A stretch of 64,000 nt of DNA from Tigriopus japonicus. Its lineage: Eukaryota; Arthropoda; Copepoda; Harpacticoida; Harpacticidae. Below the pieces are notes generated by a model. That model was not told where the DNA came from, did not search any database, and saw nothing but the letters and a program-made list of their open reading frames with translations. This document shows positions 1-9,732 of the stretch, one piece after another. The translations under genes and the position numbers were made by a program. Location: the NCBI GenBank assembly GCA_010645155.1, contig CM021316.1:5848954-5912953 (forward strand). Direction: 5' to 3'. Position 1 is the stretch's first letter. Every line of letters begins with the position of its first letter.

Positions 1-768
1 TCCAATTACTTTGACTCTTTCTGGCGCCTTAGCATCACCTCCTCCTCCACCTCTTCTTCTTCTCCTTCTTCTTCTTCCTTCTCCAGACAGAGTTGCTCTC
101 CCAATGGCCGAGCTCTTTCCCGAAAGGCTAGAAAAGAATCTTACAGGAATGCCCAGCTCTTGTTCGTCCTCGCGTCCAGAGATTGGGACTTCTGTCACCG
201 GTACCAATTTAGAGTTCGCTCCCTGGTCGCCCTTAGATTGGCTTTTACCACTTGTCAATCACAGAAATTACTTGCAATGCAAAAAGACAGACCAGGCTTC
301 GAGGCTTGCTGGGAGTCCCCGGACTTGCACAAGACTCTGAAGGTGACAGGTGAACTGATTGAGAGTTGCTCTTTACAAATGGAGTCCATTCTTTGGAACA
401 TGGTTCCCCCTTCTTCTCCCAAAGCCAATAAACGTTGCACCCCAAAGCCCGAACATCTGACATCAACTCCGAAGAAGAAACCCGGAGGTTGGATTGTGGA
501 AGACGACAAGGAACCTGATGGGGTTGAGGAGTCTCAAGAAAACAAAGAGAACGATGACAGCGCCATCGGATTGATCGTGGGATCTCCTCAGGCCCACTGT
601 ATTACGACGAGTCCAACCGTGTCCTCTTCGATAGCGAGTAGTTCGACATCTTCGCCTGATTCTGGAACTTCAATGGCCCCCAAACGCACCGGTGCTTTTA
701 GTGATCTCACGTCCTTGGAAAATATTCTCAGTTCCACGGCCATCAACCCGCTTGATAAAAACGAATAA
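1..768 (+). CDS. 3' terminal part of an unrecognised Ser-rich, KEN-box protein (5' truncated by window edge)
   Basis: Reading frame 1 is open from base 1 to a TAA at 766-768, giving 255 residues without an initiator, so the gene starts outside the window. A Ser-rich run (about residues 13-30) is followed by a compact stretch (about 35-120) with many aromatic and hydrophobic residues. The tail is low in hydrophobics, rich in S/T-P and charged, and contains ENKENDD, a KEN-box-like APC/C degron. A pyrimidine-rich tract ending in CAG at 84-86 could be a 3' splice site in phase with this frame, so the true exon may start at 87. I do not recognise the family. The KEN box and S/T-P sites suggest a cell-cycle-regulated protein, which is inference only. 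A poly(A) signal overlaps the stop. Confidence 0.6.
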   Translation, partial: SNYFDSFWRLSITSSSTSSSSPSSSSFSRQSCSPNGRALSRKARKESYRNAQLLFVLASRDWDFCHRYQFRVRSLVALRLAFTTCQSQKLLAMQKDRPGFEACWESPDLHKTLKVTGELIESCSLQMESILWNMVPPSSPKANKRCTPKPEHLTSTPKKKPGGWIVEDDKEPDGVEESQENKENDDSAIGLIVGSPQAHCITTSPTVSSSIASSSTSSPDSGTSMAPKRTGAFSDLTSLENILSSTAINPLDKNE

Positions 769-769
769 A
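764..769 (+). terminator. Poly(A) signal AATAAA overlapping the stop codon
   Basis: AATAAA lies at 764-769 and its TAA is the stop codon of the preceding reading frame. Either the 3' UTR is very short or a later signal is used. A second AATAAA occurs near 1105. Confidence 0.45.
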
Positions 770-3700
770 AGACATTATTTGAACTGTAATTACGTACCTC
801 TTTGACTCGAACTGTTCCCCTTTTCTCGTTCTATTGATTAGCCTCAACTAATGGGAGGTAGTTGAGACTTAGCAGGTCTTTATGGGGTGATTCTCGGGTG
901 GAATGTCATCTTTTTTTCGGGTTTCCCTCGTGAATTCGGGCCCGGAGGGTCAAGAGAGGCGCCGGTCTTCATTTTGATCCTTACTCGCTCATGAATGCCT
1001 CGTTGGTCGTTCCTTTTTCATCAGCCTGCGGGGACCATGAGCACCCAACAACGGTGCTGGTGGTGGTGGTGTTGTCGTTGCCCTCGCTTAACTACATGGC
1101 TTCAATAAACACATTGGCTGGAGATTTGCTTCCTTTGGCCGGATCGGGAGGAGCTTTTTTCTCAAGAGTCCGTTGAAATGCCATTGTCTCGTCAAGACAT
1201 CAAAATTTTCCGCGGAGGGATGGCAAAAAAGTGGGGTCCTTTCCTGGGCCGTTTGGAGGTCGAATTTGGAATCATGAGAGAGCAGCTATCCCGGACGAAG
1301 AAGAAGAAGAAGAAGATGATGATGATGATGATGGCCTTAGGGACAAAAAGTTAGCCAAGTCAAGCCAGCAAGCCGGCGAACAACAAACCCACCCCGTGTG
1401 GTTTATGACACGTACAAAATTCCGATATGAGACATAATTTGAACTTGTAACTCTTGGAGAGCAGGGCTATTTGCTCCCCCTCATCGAATGGCTTCTTTTA
1501 ATGTCTTTGGATAGGTCAGCTTGTCGATAAATTTAGACCGAAGGGTCTGATTTTCAAGTCCTATCTACCAATTTCCGTCAATGACGGCTGTTGAAAGCAG
1601 GCGGGCAAGCAGGGGGATCCAAGAGATAACTTCTGGCATCTTCGTCGTCGATTGAGAAACAGAGGGTGGAGGATGATCTCTTTGGCTATCTTTTGGCCAA
1701 CTGTCATGGCCTATTTATGGGAGGCTCTCATTTGACTCAACCAATTGACCATCATCATCTCGCCTTCACGAACTCCATGATTTACGCCCCCAGATGGCAG
1801 ATTTGCGACCTTGATTGGACACAAGAAGTGCCGGGAATATCGGATTGTCCAAAGGGCATTGAGTGTCAAAAGTTCCGAAAATGAGAAGAGCAAGAAAGAG
1901 AAGAAAAAAAGTTGACCTTGATCTCCACGAGGTGCACCTTTGAATAAAACATCACTGCCTATTGGCTTTGATCAAGTGTGACCGTTGGAACTAGCTCACC
2001 TCGGGATCATTAGTGGACAGACGTCTCCCATGGCATTCCTGGTGGTCTATAGACTTGATCTCGTCCAAGTTGGCGGGGATTTTGGAGAGGAGAAAAAATT
2101 AGCAGCCCCCTAACCCCCACACATTTAGTACACTAGAATGATGAGTTGCTGAAAATTCCAGTCTTGGACCCCTGGGACCCCGTCGTCACCCGTTTCTTTA
2201 TGCATTGAGCATCCCCGGTAGGTAAAGTGGTTGGCCAAGAAGAACAAGAAGAATCAACGAACGATCTTGCTCCGGATCTGCGTACTCTATCCGATGCCCA
2301 AGAAGAACACAGGCAGGGTGAGTGGCTTAATTTGAACAAGCCCAAGGAACCCGCTCCCGCATAATTACAGTGTTGCCTGCCAGGCTTTCAATTTGTTACG
2401 CGTCACAAAATTTCACTTTTGATGAAAATTCTTGGGGTTGCATGTCGACATTTCGTGGATAAAGCACTAAATCACAGGCCAAGGACGTCGAAAAAAACCT
2501 ACCCTGTGAGGGAACCGTCTTGGCGGCTTGTTGAGTTCATTCATCTCGATCTATTAAACTTGAACACGACTTCAAAGTCCTTGAATTCCGAACGTTTAAA
2601 GTGTTAATTTGAGAAACATTGTGTAAGTGGAACACATGATCAAATGGCTTTGATCTTGTTTCAATATCGTTTGGTTTCCCACCAAACCCAGGACTAATTT
2701 CGGTTCGGTTTCTAAAGAGTTGGCGCAGACAGTTGGACATTATGGGTGCTCAGGATCCATGCCGAGGTGAGGAAAATGACCGTTTTGTTTTTGTCGCTTT
2801 ATAATGTCGACCTGGGAAGAAGGCATTCTTCTCGGATGGACTTGGCAGGTCCCAGGGTCCTCTTTTTCTTCGTGTTCTCCACCTTCGAACAAGGGTTGGT
2901 CTCTTGTAATTGCTTTAAATTACTATCTTGGATCGTCCGTGTTGGCCTGTTTCTTTGCAATTGGGGACTTCTTCTCGGGATGGGTGATATTTCACACACA
3001 ACAAGGAGAACCAGGATTGGCTTGAAACAAGAGAGAAACATGTCTGTTGTCCCTGCAACTAACTAATGGTAATTTGGGTTGAGGTGCAATTGCAACAGTT
3101 ACCCGATGTTTCAAGCGGGAAATGAATCCCCTAAAAAAGTTCAACGAACTTGTCCAAAACGTGACATTGAGGTATTGCTTTCGAGACCAAGACTTTCATA
3201 AAGAGGAATTCATTTCCTCTGTAGATCCACCGACGAGCACCCTCTAAGGAGCTGTTCACTGACCAAGAACTCTGTATATTTAGTGTTTTCCCCCAAATTA
3301 GACGGAAAAAATAAATGATTTTTAATCAACAACTGGCATTCGTACTGCAAGTCGCCATAACCCTCTGAGTGTGATTGATCCCTTCTTTTTTTGGCTTTGC
3401 TTTACAAAATGGCATGTCTCCGCAAACAATGAGTAGGAAGAACATGGCAATCCTCTTCGTGTTTTGCGGTAGAGATGAACTGGAATAGCTCATTGGGATG
3501 AGACTAGCATATGTCCCCCCATCATCATAAACCGTGTTTGTGGTTGAGACAATGGAATTTCCAATCTTCTAATTGGTGACCAATGGTGCCGGCAAATCCT
3601 TTGGAGTGACTATTCATAGCCAAATTTCACGAGAAATCCACTCCTCCTTCTCATCGTCGTCAAGACAACTGGCTATTTCTAGACAGCCAGGAGGGAGTCC

Positions 3701-4789
3701 TTTATTAGGCATGGCAACTATTGAACAGGCATTGACGAAGTAGGATCATAAAATCCGTCTCCGGATTCGCTTAAAGAAGCGACTCCACCCGCCCACTTCT
3801 TCTTTACTTGGTGGCTTAATTGCTCCTTTGAATGAGTGCTTTCATTCAAAGGTTTTTGACCCCTTGACCATTACTCGTACAATCATGCATGGGACATGTG
3901 TTTTCCTTCCACTCCTCCCCATCGTAGCCTGTTCTTACTGGGCACATACTGTACTACGTACATACATTCAGAATGGAAAAGTCACGACTTTGGCTGCCAA
4001 GTTTTGCCAATTAGCTCCTTGACGACATGGACTTCGATTCATCGGAGTCGAGCTGGCGACAAATCCATCAGGTCGCTCATATTCCAACCCTCGGGGTGCC
4101 AATTCTTGGAAAGGTCTATCCCCAAAGTCCGATGGATTTGCCTTCCATAACAATGAGACGCCAGTAATGGCTGATCCCAGACGATTGAAATGAATGAGAG
4201 TGTCAAAATATGGGCGAAAATTAAGGTTCCTCAAATTGTCAGGAATGTCTCTGATCAACATCAGTGTCGTGGGGAGAGCTAGAAAGGATTTACCGACAAA
4301 CTTAAAAGCTCGCCTGCCCAGGAGGCGGGACAAAAACCTTGGCTGGACCTCGATCGAACCCAATAGACACGGAGAGAGAGAGAGAGATTCTCGGCAATTA
4401 ATCTGCGAGTCTGCTCTGTTCGAGATGTCATCAAACCCAGCAGAGAAGACGAGCAAGACAACGCGGGTTGGCGGCACTTCAAATCATCAAGCATCGGTGG
4501 TGTGAACTTTGTCAATCCTGGACGAAAGAATGTCGTTGTGTCCCTATCATTATGTACTTTTGCGTAACAATGGTTATTAACATAGAGAACACAACGCTCT
4601 ACTGCCGACAAAGTGGGGGCGTTCAGACCTTGGGGCGAGCCATGCCAAGCACGCATTCAATAAGTAGTACCAAGCAATGATTCTTTTGGGTATGTGTAGC
4701 GGTTCTATATATTTATCAGGTACATATATTTGATTATGTGCGGGTACGGTTAACACAGATAACAAGCGTTTTGTTGCAGTTGACAACGA
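770..4789. other. Gene-free stretch between the first gene and cyclin D
   Basis: Only short open frames occur, without recognisable motifs or paired splice sites. The longest, a minus-strand frame of about 169 codons ending near 3968, has no protein-like features. A GAA/GAT microsatellite is present. The part next to 4790 should hold the 3' UTR of the minus-strand cyclin D gene; I found no canonical poly(A) hexamer in the first 300 bases. Confidence 0.6.
1297..1333 (+). repeat. (GAA)n(GAT)n microsatellite
   Basis: About six GAA units run directly into about six GAT units. It would encode an acidic Glu/Asp run, but no supported gene surrounds it. Confidence 0.9.
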
Positions 4790-5293
4790 TCATATTACGA
4801 CCATAGACAGGAGATCCGTTGGCGTGGTTGTGATTGAGTTGTGCTCGTTGCATGTTTTGGCATATTTTTGACTCCTAGGAGAATGAAATGGGGCTTGCTG
4901 CTTGAGCACGGGAACGTCCATGTCTCCACCAACGAGATTTTCTATCAACACCATACAACGGTTGATTTCTCGCCGGGACATTTTCGTTATGATGGACAAA
5001 TTCCGGTGAAGGTCATCCGAGAAGTAACCGGATTGGTGGTCAAGTTTGCCTTCCAAAAGTTTCGTGGCCAAAAGTAGACTAGCAGTGCCAATTTGGACAG
5101 AATCGAGAGTGTGCACCAGACTGAACTCCGTCAAGGTCAGAGAGGTCAATGTGGAGGTTAGACGTTGCAATTCGCCAAGATCGACTGGACATCGGGACTG
5201 ATCCATGCGATGAATGATTTGGGAAGCGATGCATTGAGCCGTCACCGAGTGAAGATCCCAATGGAGTAATTCCAAGATTAGAAGTTCCCAAGT
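4790..5293 (-). CDS. CycD: Cyclin D exon 2
   Basis: The acceptor reads ATATTTAG|ACTTGG at 5293. The exon carries the end of the first cyclin fold (WELLILELLHWDL), the divergent second fold and the TPTD tail, and stops at TGA 4792-4790. Confidence 0.9.
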   Translation of the reverse strand, partial: TWELLILELLHWDLHSVTAQCIASQIIHRMDQSRCPVDLGELQRLTSTLTSLTLTEFSLVHTLDSVQIGTASLLLATKLLEGKLDHQSGYFSDDLHRNLSIITKMSRREINRCMVLIENLVGGDMDVPVLKQQAPFHSPRSQKYAKTCNEHNSITTTPTDLLSMVVI

Positions 5294-5810
5294 CTAAATA
5301 TGGAATGAAGATTGCGATCAGTTCTTTCATTCCATTCTTTAAGACCAGAAGAAAGGTTTGGCAATGTCAACTTACCCTGATTTCCATGTCGGTAGTACTG
5401 AAATCTGTGTAGACCACCAACTTATCAACACACAAGGGTGAGGTCTCTTTGAATTTGGAAGCAATAAATAGGCAGACACATGCCAACAATTGGAATTGGC
5501 TCTTCTTGATGGCCACACGAGCTAGAACTCGGTCCATGTATGAGATCGCCAATGGAAACACGTCAGGTTGACAGCCTTGATCCTCGGCGATTTCCATCAT
5601 CCATTCGGCCACAATTTTTCGCATGTGAGGTTTCAGCTCTGGTTGGAGGATTTCAAAATAGTTCGTACACTTGACTTGGCTCATATCAGGAGCTAGGAGA
5701 ACGTTGGCCAAAACTCGAGAATCGCGAATGAGGGTGGGATCTTGAATAGATCGGAGTCCCTCTGATGAGACCATAGTCTTGTCCGAAGTAAGTTGTTCGG
5801 TCGAATTCAT
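4790..5810 (-). CDS. CycD: G1/S-specific cyclin D (two exons)
   Basis: Regulatory subunit of CDK4/6 that promotes G1 progression by phosphorylating Rb-family proteins in the nucleus. Exon 1 is 5810-5376 (145 codons) and exon 2 is 5293-4790 (167 codons plus TGA), joined across an 82-bp GT-AG intron in phase 0, for 312 residues in all (family about 290-300). The cyclin box begins at MRKIVAEWM (63-71). It includes VFPLAISYMDR (84-94), the CDK-contact segment ASKFKETSPL (117-126), and WELLILELLHWDL at the start of exon 2. Residues 301-305 read TTPTD, matching the TPTD degron of vertebrate cyclin D1 (Thr286), so phosphorylation-dependent turnover is likely conserved. ATG 5810 is the first ATG in this frame. 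The LxCxE Rb-docking motif normally near the N-terminus is not visible. An undetected upstream coding exon is possible because a 3' splice-like sequence (TTTTTGTCCAG) ends near 5844. Confidence 0.93.
5376..5810 (-). CDS. CycD: Cyclin D exon 1
   Basis: Runs from ATG 5810-5808 to Arg145. The donor reads AGG|GTAAGT with the intron starting at 5375. It carries most of the first cyclin fold. Confidence 0.9.
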
Positions 5811-6028
5811 GGTTGATCCAGAGAGTGATTGTTCACCTCCCCTGGACAAAAATCATCAGTAGACTGACAGGAATTTGCCGAAGGGACAACAACTTGTTGC
5901 CTGGCACCCACTCTCTCCCTCGAATGTTCTTCTCCTTCACTTTGAATGAACTTTTGGGTGCGCCCTCTCGACCTTAAGGACATTAACGAGAGAGGGGTGC
6001 GTTCGTGAACGGTGTTTGGCGGGCCCAT
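5807..6028 (-). other. Possible upstream ORF overlapping the cyclin D start
   Basis: On the minus strand an ATG at 6028 opens a 73-codon frame whose TGA (5809-5807) overlaps the cyclin D ATG (5810-5808) as ATGA. If the transcript starts upstream of 6028 and this stretch is unspliced, the frame would be translated first and could limit cyclin D translation. The peptide has no recognised domain, and a possible 3' splice site near 5844 might remove it. Confidence 0.3.
6015..6023. promoter_or_regulatory. E2F-like site TTTGGCGGG upstream of cyclin D
   Basis: TTTGGCGGG closely matches the E2F/DP consensus. It lies about 205 bp upstream of the cyclin D ATG. ATTGG at 6027-6031 (CCAAT on the gene's strand) is adjacent and another CCAAT (plus strand) sits at 6050-6054. 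E2F plus CCAAT is a common layout in cell-cycle promoters; function here is inferred. Confidence 0.45.
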
Positions 6029-6075
6029 TGGCCCTTTGTCGCTTTTCAGCCAATCGTCGCGAGCTGAGTGGTGAT

Positions 6076-6089
6076 CTGTTTTAAAACAG
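6076..6089. promoter_or_regulatory. Perfect 14-bp palindrome CTGTTTTAAAACAG in the cyclin D upstream region
   Basis: Perfect dyad with an AT-rich TTTTAAAA core about 270 bp upstream of the ATG. It could be a TATA-like element or a dimer binding site; the sequence alone does not decide. Confidence 0.3.
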
Positions 6090-8247
6090 GACCGAAATGA
6101 GGGCTACCACCTCTAAAAATCGAATAGCTACGTGGTTGTCGGCTACGTAGTGTACAGTAGTAGAAGCAACAAGTCAGTGCTCCAGGAACGTTACTAGGCT
6201 TCTTCTTCTTCTACTTCTAAACAGGGGTTGTCTCTGTGAGATCATCAATTGAGAGCGACCCAAAGGAATTTTTTGACCAGTTGGAATTGTCGGTTTATAG
6301 CACAACCAGCACAGGGCATTATTGTCGAAGGTCTAGAGCTTTTTTAACAACACCCCTCGATATCTTATCCGGTCGTTTTGGTGGTGATGACGAAGAACGT
6401 GCAGAAGATTCAAAATATGTCCCTCTGTCAACATGCCAAGTTAGATCAACAACAAATAGTCTTTAAATTCGAACTTGACACAACCATTAATTTCCATCAT
6501 CTTTGGTTTTCAGCATCTAATGCGGTTATTCAAAGGAAGCTATTTGCAGCTTTCATTCCCCACATGTCAGTTGTAAACTGTGAATGTACTTGGATGGAGT
6601 CTCAAATACTTATAATGAAGACTTGATTAGTTACTTTGGTTGGAAAAGTATTTGTGTTTTGTAAAGCTTGACAGTATCAAAACACAAAAGCGAGCTTGAA
6701 TAAAGGTGAAAAAATGTGCTGTAAGTCGAATAGCAAAATTAACAAAAGCTATTTGAATTGGAAAAAGAACTTCAGCTTGATTGAAATAGTTTAGGTGAAA
6801 AGTATTTCTTACAAGAAAAGATGGAGAAAGTGATTGACGGAAAGAGAAGGAAGAAAAAAAATCAGCGGAACGGCTCCGTAACATGGGAATTAAAACTCGC
6901 AACCTCTCATTATTCCCTCTGGTACATATTAATTTCACATTACAAGTTATCGACAAGTTCATCACTGACATACCAGGAACCGAAGATTTCGGTCATGAGA
7001 GGGTTGAACCCAAACTCCAACAACAACAACAACAACAAGTCTTTAACAAGTAAAAACAAGTCTTTAGGAATAAAAAAATAAGAGGTGATGGTTTTTTAAT
7101 GTTTTGAACATCTCTTTTGTCGTGAAATACATACAAAGGCAAATCATTGTTTCTTGAAATTCAGACGTGTGCCATTTGGTAAATTTGAAGAGATTAAACA
7201 ATGCTCTTAAGCCAAATGGTTAATGTTGCTTGTCTACTCTTTGATGAAAGCTACGTATTTCGGTCCATCATGTTTTAGGAAATCTATCAAATAGCCCCGG
7301 GACCAGCAGCGAATCGACTACATTCGTTCTGAATAGTAATTAATGAATACCTATTTCTTTTGATGCAGATTTATTTGCGTTTGAATGTGCCAAAAACATT
7401 GATTTCTAGTTCTTTCAAAACTCAAATACTCAAGTGTTTAATGCATGTTTGTATTTTTTGTTGTTGTGGGAGTTGCCACACTTTATGTGATTGATCAAAT
7501 TTGATAAGTTTCCGAAAGCCAAATTAGAAGGTTTTTCACATAGTCTCCTACACTTTTCATTAATGACCTGGAGCATTCATCTTTCTTAATATTTGCTGGA
7601 TAATATAATGGTTCATAATAACATAAGAATATAAAATAGGACTTTGATTTACCTATCATTTTGTTAATTTCCGGAAAAAATATTTGAAAACTGAGGGAGT
7701 GATGAATTATAAAGCTTTGGAATTTGATGAAAATTTATTTTCTTTGAATTCCTGTTTTTTTGCACTGATTTGAAATCGAAATTTGTTTGCATACAACCTG
7801 GATGGTCTTTGGGTATAGTGCTCCAACTTTAAAAATAGTATTTGACAAAGATAGTGCCCTCTTGGTTTTTACATTGATCCGCAATCTTCCAAAAACTAAA
7901 AAAAAGCAAGTACCTTCAAATGCCACACCTGATGTATACGTTTATTGGAAAAAAACCCGGAAACAAAACCCCGGAAAAGCCAATTAAATAGTCAAAGTTG
8001 TTAAAATAGTAGACCGTCCATTGCATATGCCATCCAAGAGGCCTGTAGTTGGTAAGACTTCTTGTAGTGATCTTAAAAATTCTCGAGTTTTTCAGGAATA
8101 TAGGAGGACATTTCGTGTAAATTTGCTAGCTTTGGTTACAATACAACCGGTTGTAATGTAGCTATTGTGTGAATAACCTACAAACATTGCTTCTAAAAAC
8201 TAGTTTGTTTGGGCAAATTAACGAGTTTCAGTAGGTGAAATTTAGAT
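6090..8247. other. AT-rich gene-free stretch
   Basis: From about 6.5 kb the sequence is visibly richer in A+T than the flanking kilobases. Open frames are short and of low complexity. A CAA microsatellite lies at 7018-7038. No coding, RNA or transposon feature could be supported before the hAT-like element at 8256. Confidence 0.6.
7018..7038 (+). repeat. (CAA)7 microsatellite
   Basis: Seven perfect CAA units in non-coding AT-rich sequence. Confidence 0.9.
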
Positions 8248-8255
8248 GTCTGCTC
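8248..8255. repeat. Left 8-bp target-site duplication GTCTGCTC
   Basis: Directly abuts the left terminal repeat and is repeated exactly at 9725-9732 next to the right terminal repeat. Eight base pairs is the hallmark duplication length of hAT transposons. Confidence 0.88.
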
Positions 8256-8268
8256 CAGGGTTGCCAAC

Positions 8269-8499
8269 TGGCGATTTCTATCGCCAGATTTGACGAATCT
8301 GGCGATTTTGAAACGTGTCTGGCGATAGAAAAATTAATCTGGCGAAATCAGCTGATCTGGCGATAAATCTGGGGATAAATCTGGCGATTTTTGTATTTCT
8401 GGCGATAAATTTGGCGAATTGAGCAAATTTGGCGAAAAATTAGGCGAAATCGGGAAAATTTGGCGAAAAAAACTGGCAAAATCGCACATTTTTGGCGAT
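8269..8499 (+). repeat. Left subterminal TGGCGA array
   Basis: Eleven exact TGGCGA copies, mostly within (T)CTGGCGAT or TTTGGCGAA, at irregular spacing of about 10-25 bp. There are several one-base variants and one inverted copy (ATCGCCAG near 8280). Confidence 0.9.
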
Positions 8500-8680
8500 A
8501 TCTCAGGCAAATTTTGATTCTCTCTTTATGATTTTGACTTTTATTCTGACTGAAAACCAAGGATTAAATATTTTAGATGACAATCACTAAAGGGGAAGAG
8601 CTTTGACCAAAGTATTATTTCTTGATTTGATTGTGCTTTTACCAAAAACATGAAAATTTTGTTTCACTCTTCTCATGTAG

Positions 8681-8866
8681 AACTTACTTCCTCCCTTTTT
8701 GCGACGAATCTATCCATTAGACGACCCATCAGAAGTTTTTAAGTCTCATCTAGACGACTTGTTATCCACTAACTGTGACCTGCCCTTAGGGCAGGGCATG
8801 GGGCATGCCCTTTATGGGGCAGCTAATTCCAACTCCCTAACAGACCGATGCTTTTATCAGACATGA
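8681..8866 (+). pseudogene. 3' terminal remnant of a non-LTR retrotransposon (LINE) reverse-transcriptase ORF
   Basis: After an in-frame TAG (8678-8680), 61 codons stay open to TGA 8866. The peptide contains LPPFLRRIY, EVFKSHLDDLL and SNSL near its end. This resembles the C-terminus of arthropod Jockey/CR1-type ORF2 proteins, with the pattern LPxxLR...VExFKxxLDxxL...SNSL. A T-rich run follows. The catalytic domains are absent, so it is a dead fragment inside the hAT-like element. Identification rests on motif memory, not alignment. Confidence 0.55.
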
Positions 8867-9626
8867 CTTTTCCCCACATGGTTTTTTTTTTTTTGACTTT
8901 TTCATGGAATGACATTCTGTGTACCAATTAACATCGGTAAAAAATGCATACAAGAATTTTTAACAAGCGAGTTTGGGAAAAAGAGACTTTATGAAGTCAA
9001 AAGCTTTGGCAAATGCATGTGTAACTGATTTTAAAAATTTCCCAATTTGATTTTCCTAATGGTAGGGCCAATTAAAATCCTAAATAAATTGTTTATCCTA
9101 TTATTTTGCGATTGCGCCCGTTTGGTTTTGGTTACGCCCTCTTTATGGTTTACTACTCAATATATTATCATACGGTCAAATTACAGGGCATGAACAATGT
9201 CGTTGATATAAAAATGTGTTTTTTACTATTTGAGTGATCACGTCACATTTTGGGATTTTTTAATGGCAATTGGTCAGATTTCGTTAACGTAATATTAATA
9301 CCACTAACATTGCTTTTAAGAGTTATAAATTTCAAGCATTTCAGAAAAGAGTCCGAAAGATTTTGTTACTTGGCATCAATAAAATTTCAAGTTTCTTCAC
9401 AAATTAGAAACTAAAACGCGTTCTAAGTGCTACAAATGAAAATTTATGAAGGAAAGTCAAAATGGTGGCATTCCGTTTTTCTTCGAGAACTTTTGTCATG
9501 AAATGTGTATCAAAAGATAAAAGTTGAAGAAAAGAACTGAAGAATTGACCATTTGAGGTATTCCTTGATGATTGCTTCAGCATGATTGACTATTTATGTA
9601 CATAAGGTTGTTAGTAAAAAGAAATT

Positions 9627-9696
9627 TGGCGAAAATCTGGCGATTTTTCAAATGAGGTGGCGAATTCTGGCGAATTTCGGTGGCAAATCTGGCGAT
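9627..9696 (+). repeat. Right subterminal TGGCGA array
   Basis: Five exact TGGCGA copies in 70 bp, in the same orientation as the left array rather than inverted. Confidence 0.9.
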
Positions 9697-9724
9697 AAGA
9701 GCCGTCGAAGACCTGGCAACCCTG

Positions 9725-9732
9725 GTCTGCTC
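9725..9732. repeat. Right 8-bp target-site duplication GTCTGCTC
   Basis: Exact copy of 8248-8255, adjoining the right terminal inverted repeat. Confidence 0.88.

Larger units (their letters stand above)
8256..9724. mobile_element. Non-autonomous hAT-like DNA transposon, 1,469 bp
   Basis: The ends are an exact 11-bp inverted repeat: CAGGGTTGCCA at 8256-8266 and its reverse complement TGGCAACCCTG at 9714-9724. Both are flanked by the direct repeat GTCTGCTC. The CAGGG-type terminus and 8-bp duplication are typical of the hAT superfamily. Just inside both ends are clusters of TGGCGA (11 exact copies left, 5 right), resembling the subterminal motif arrays to which hAT transposases bind. No transposase-like frame is present, so it would need a helper in trans. 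A LINE C-terminal remnant lies inside, either captured or inserted later. The exact target duplication suggests the insertion is not very old. Confidence 0.87.

Noticed and set aside
3968..4477. Minus-strand frame of 169 codons
   Set aside because: No motif and no splice context, and the composition looks random.
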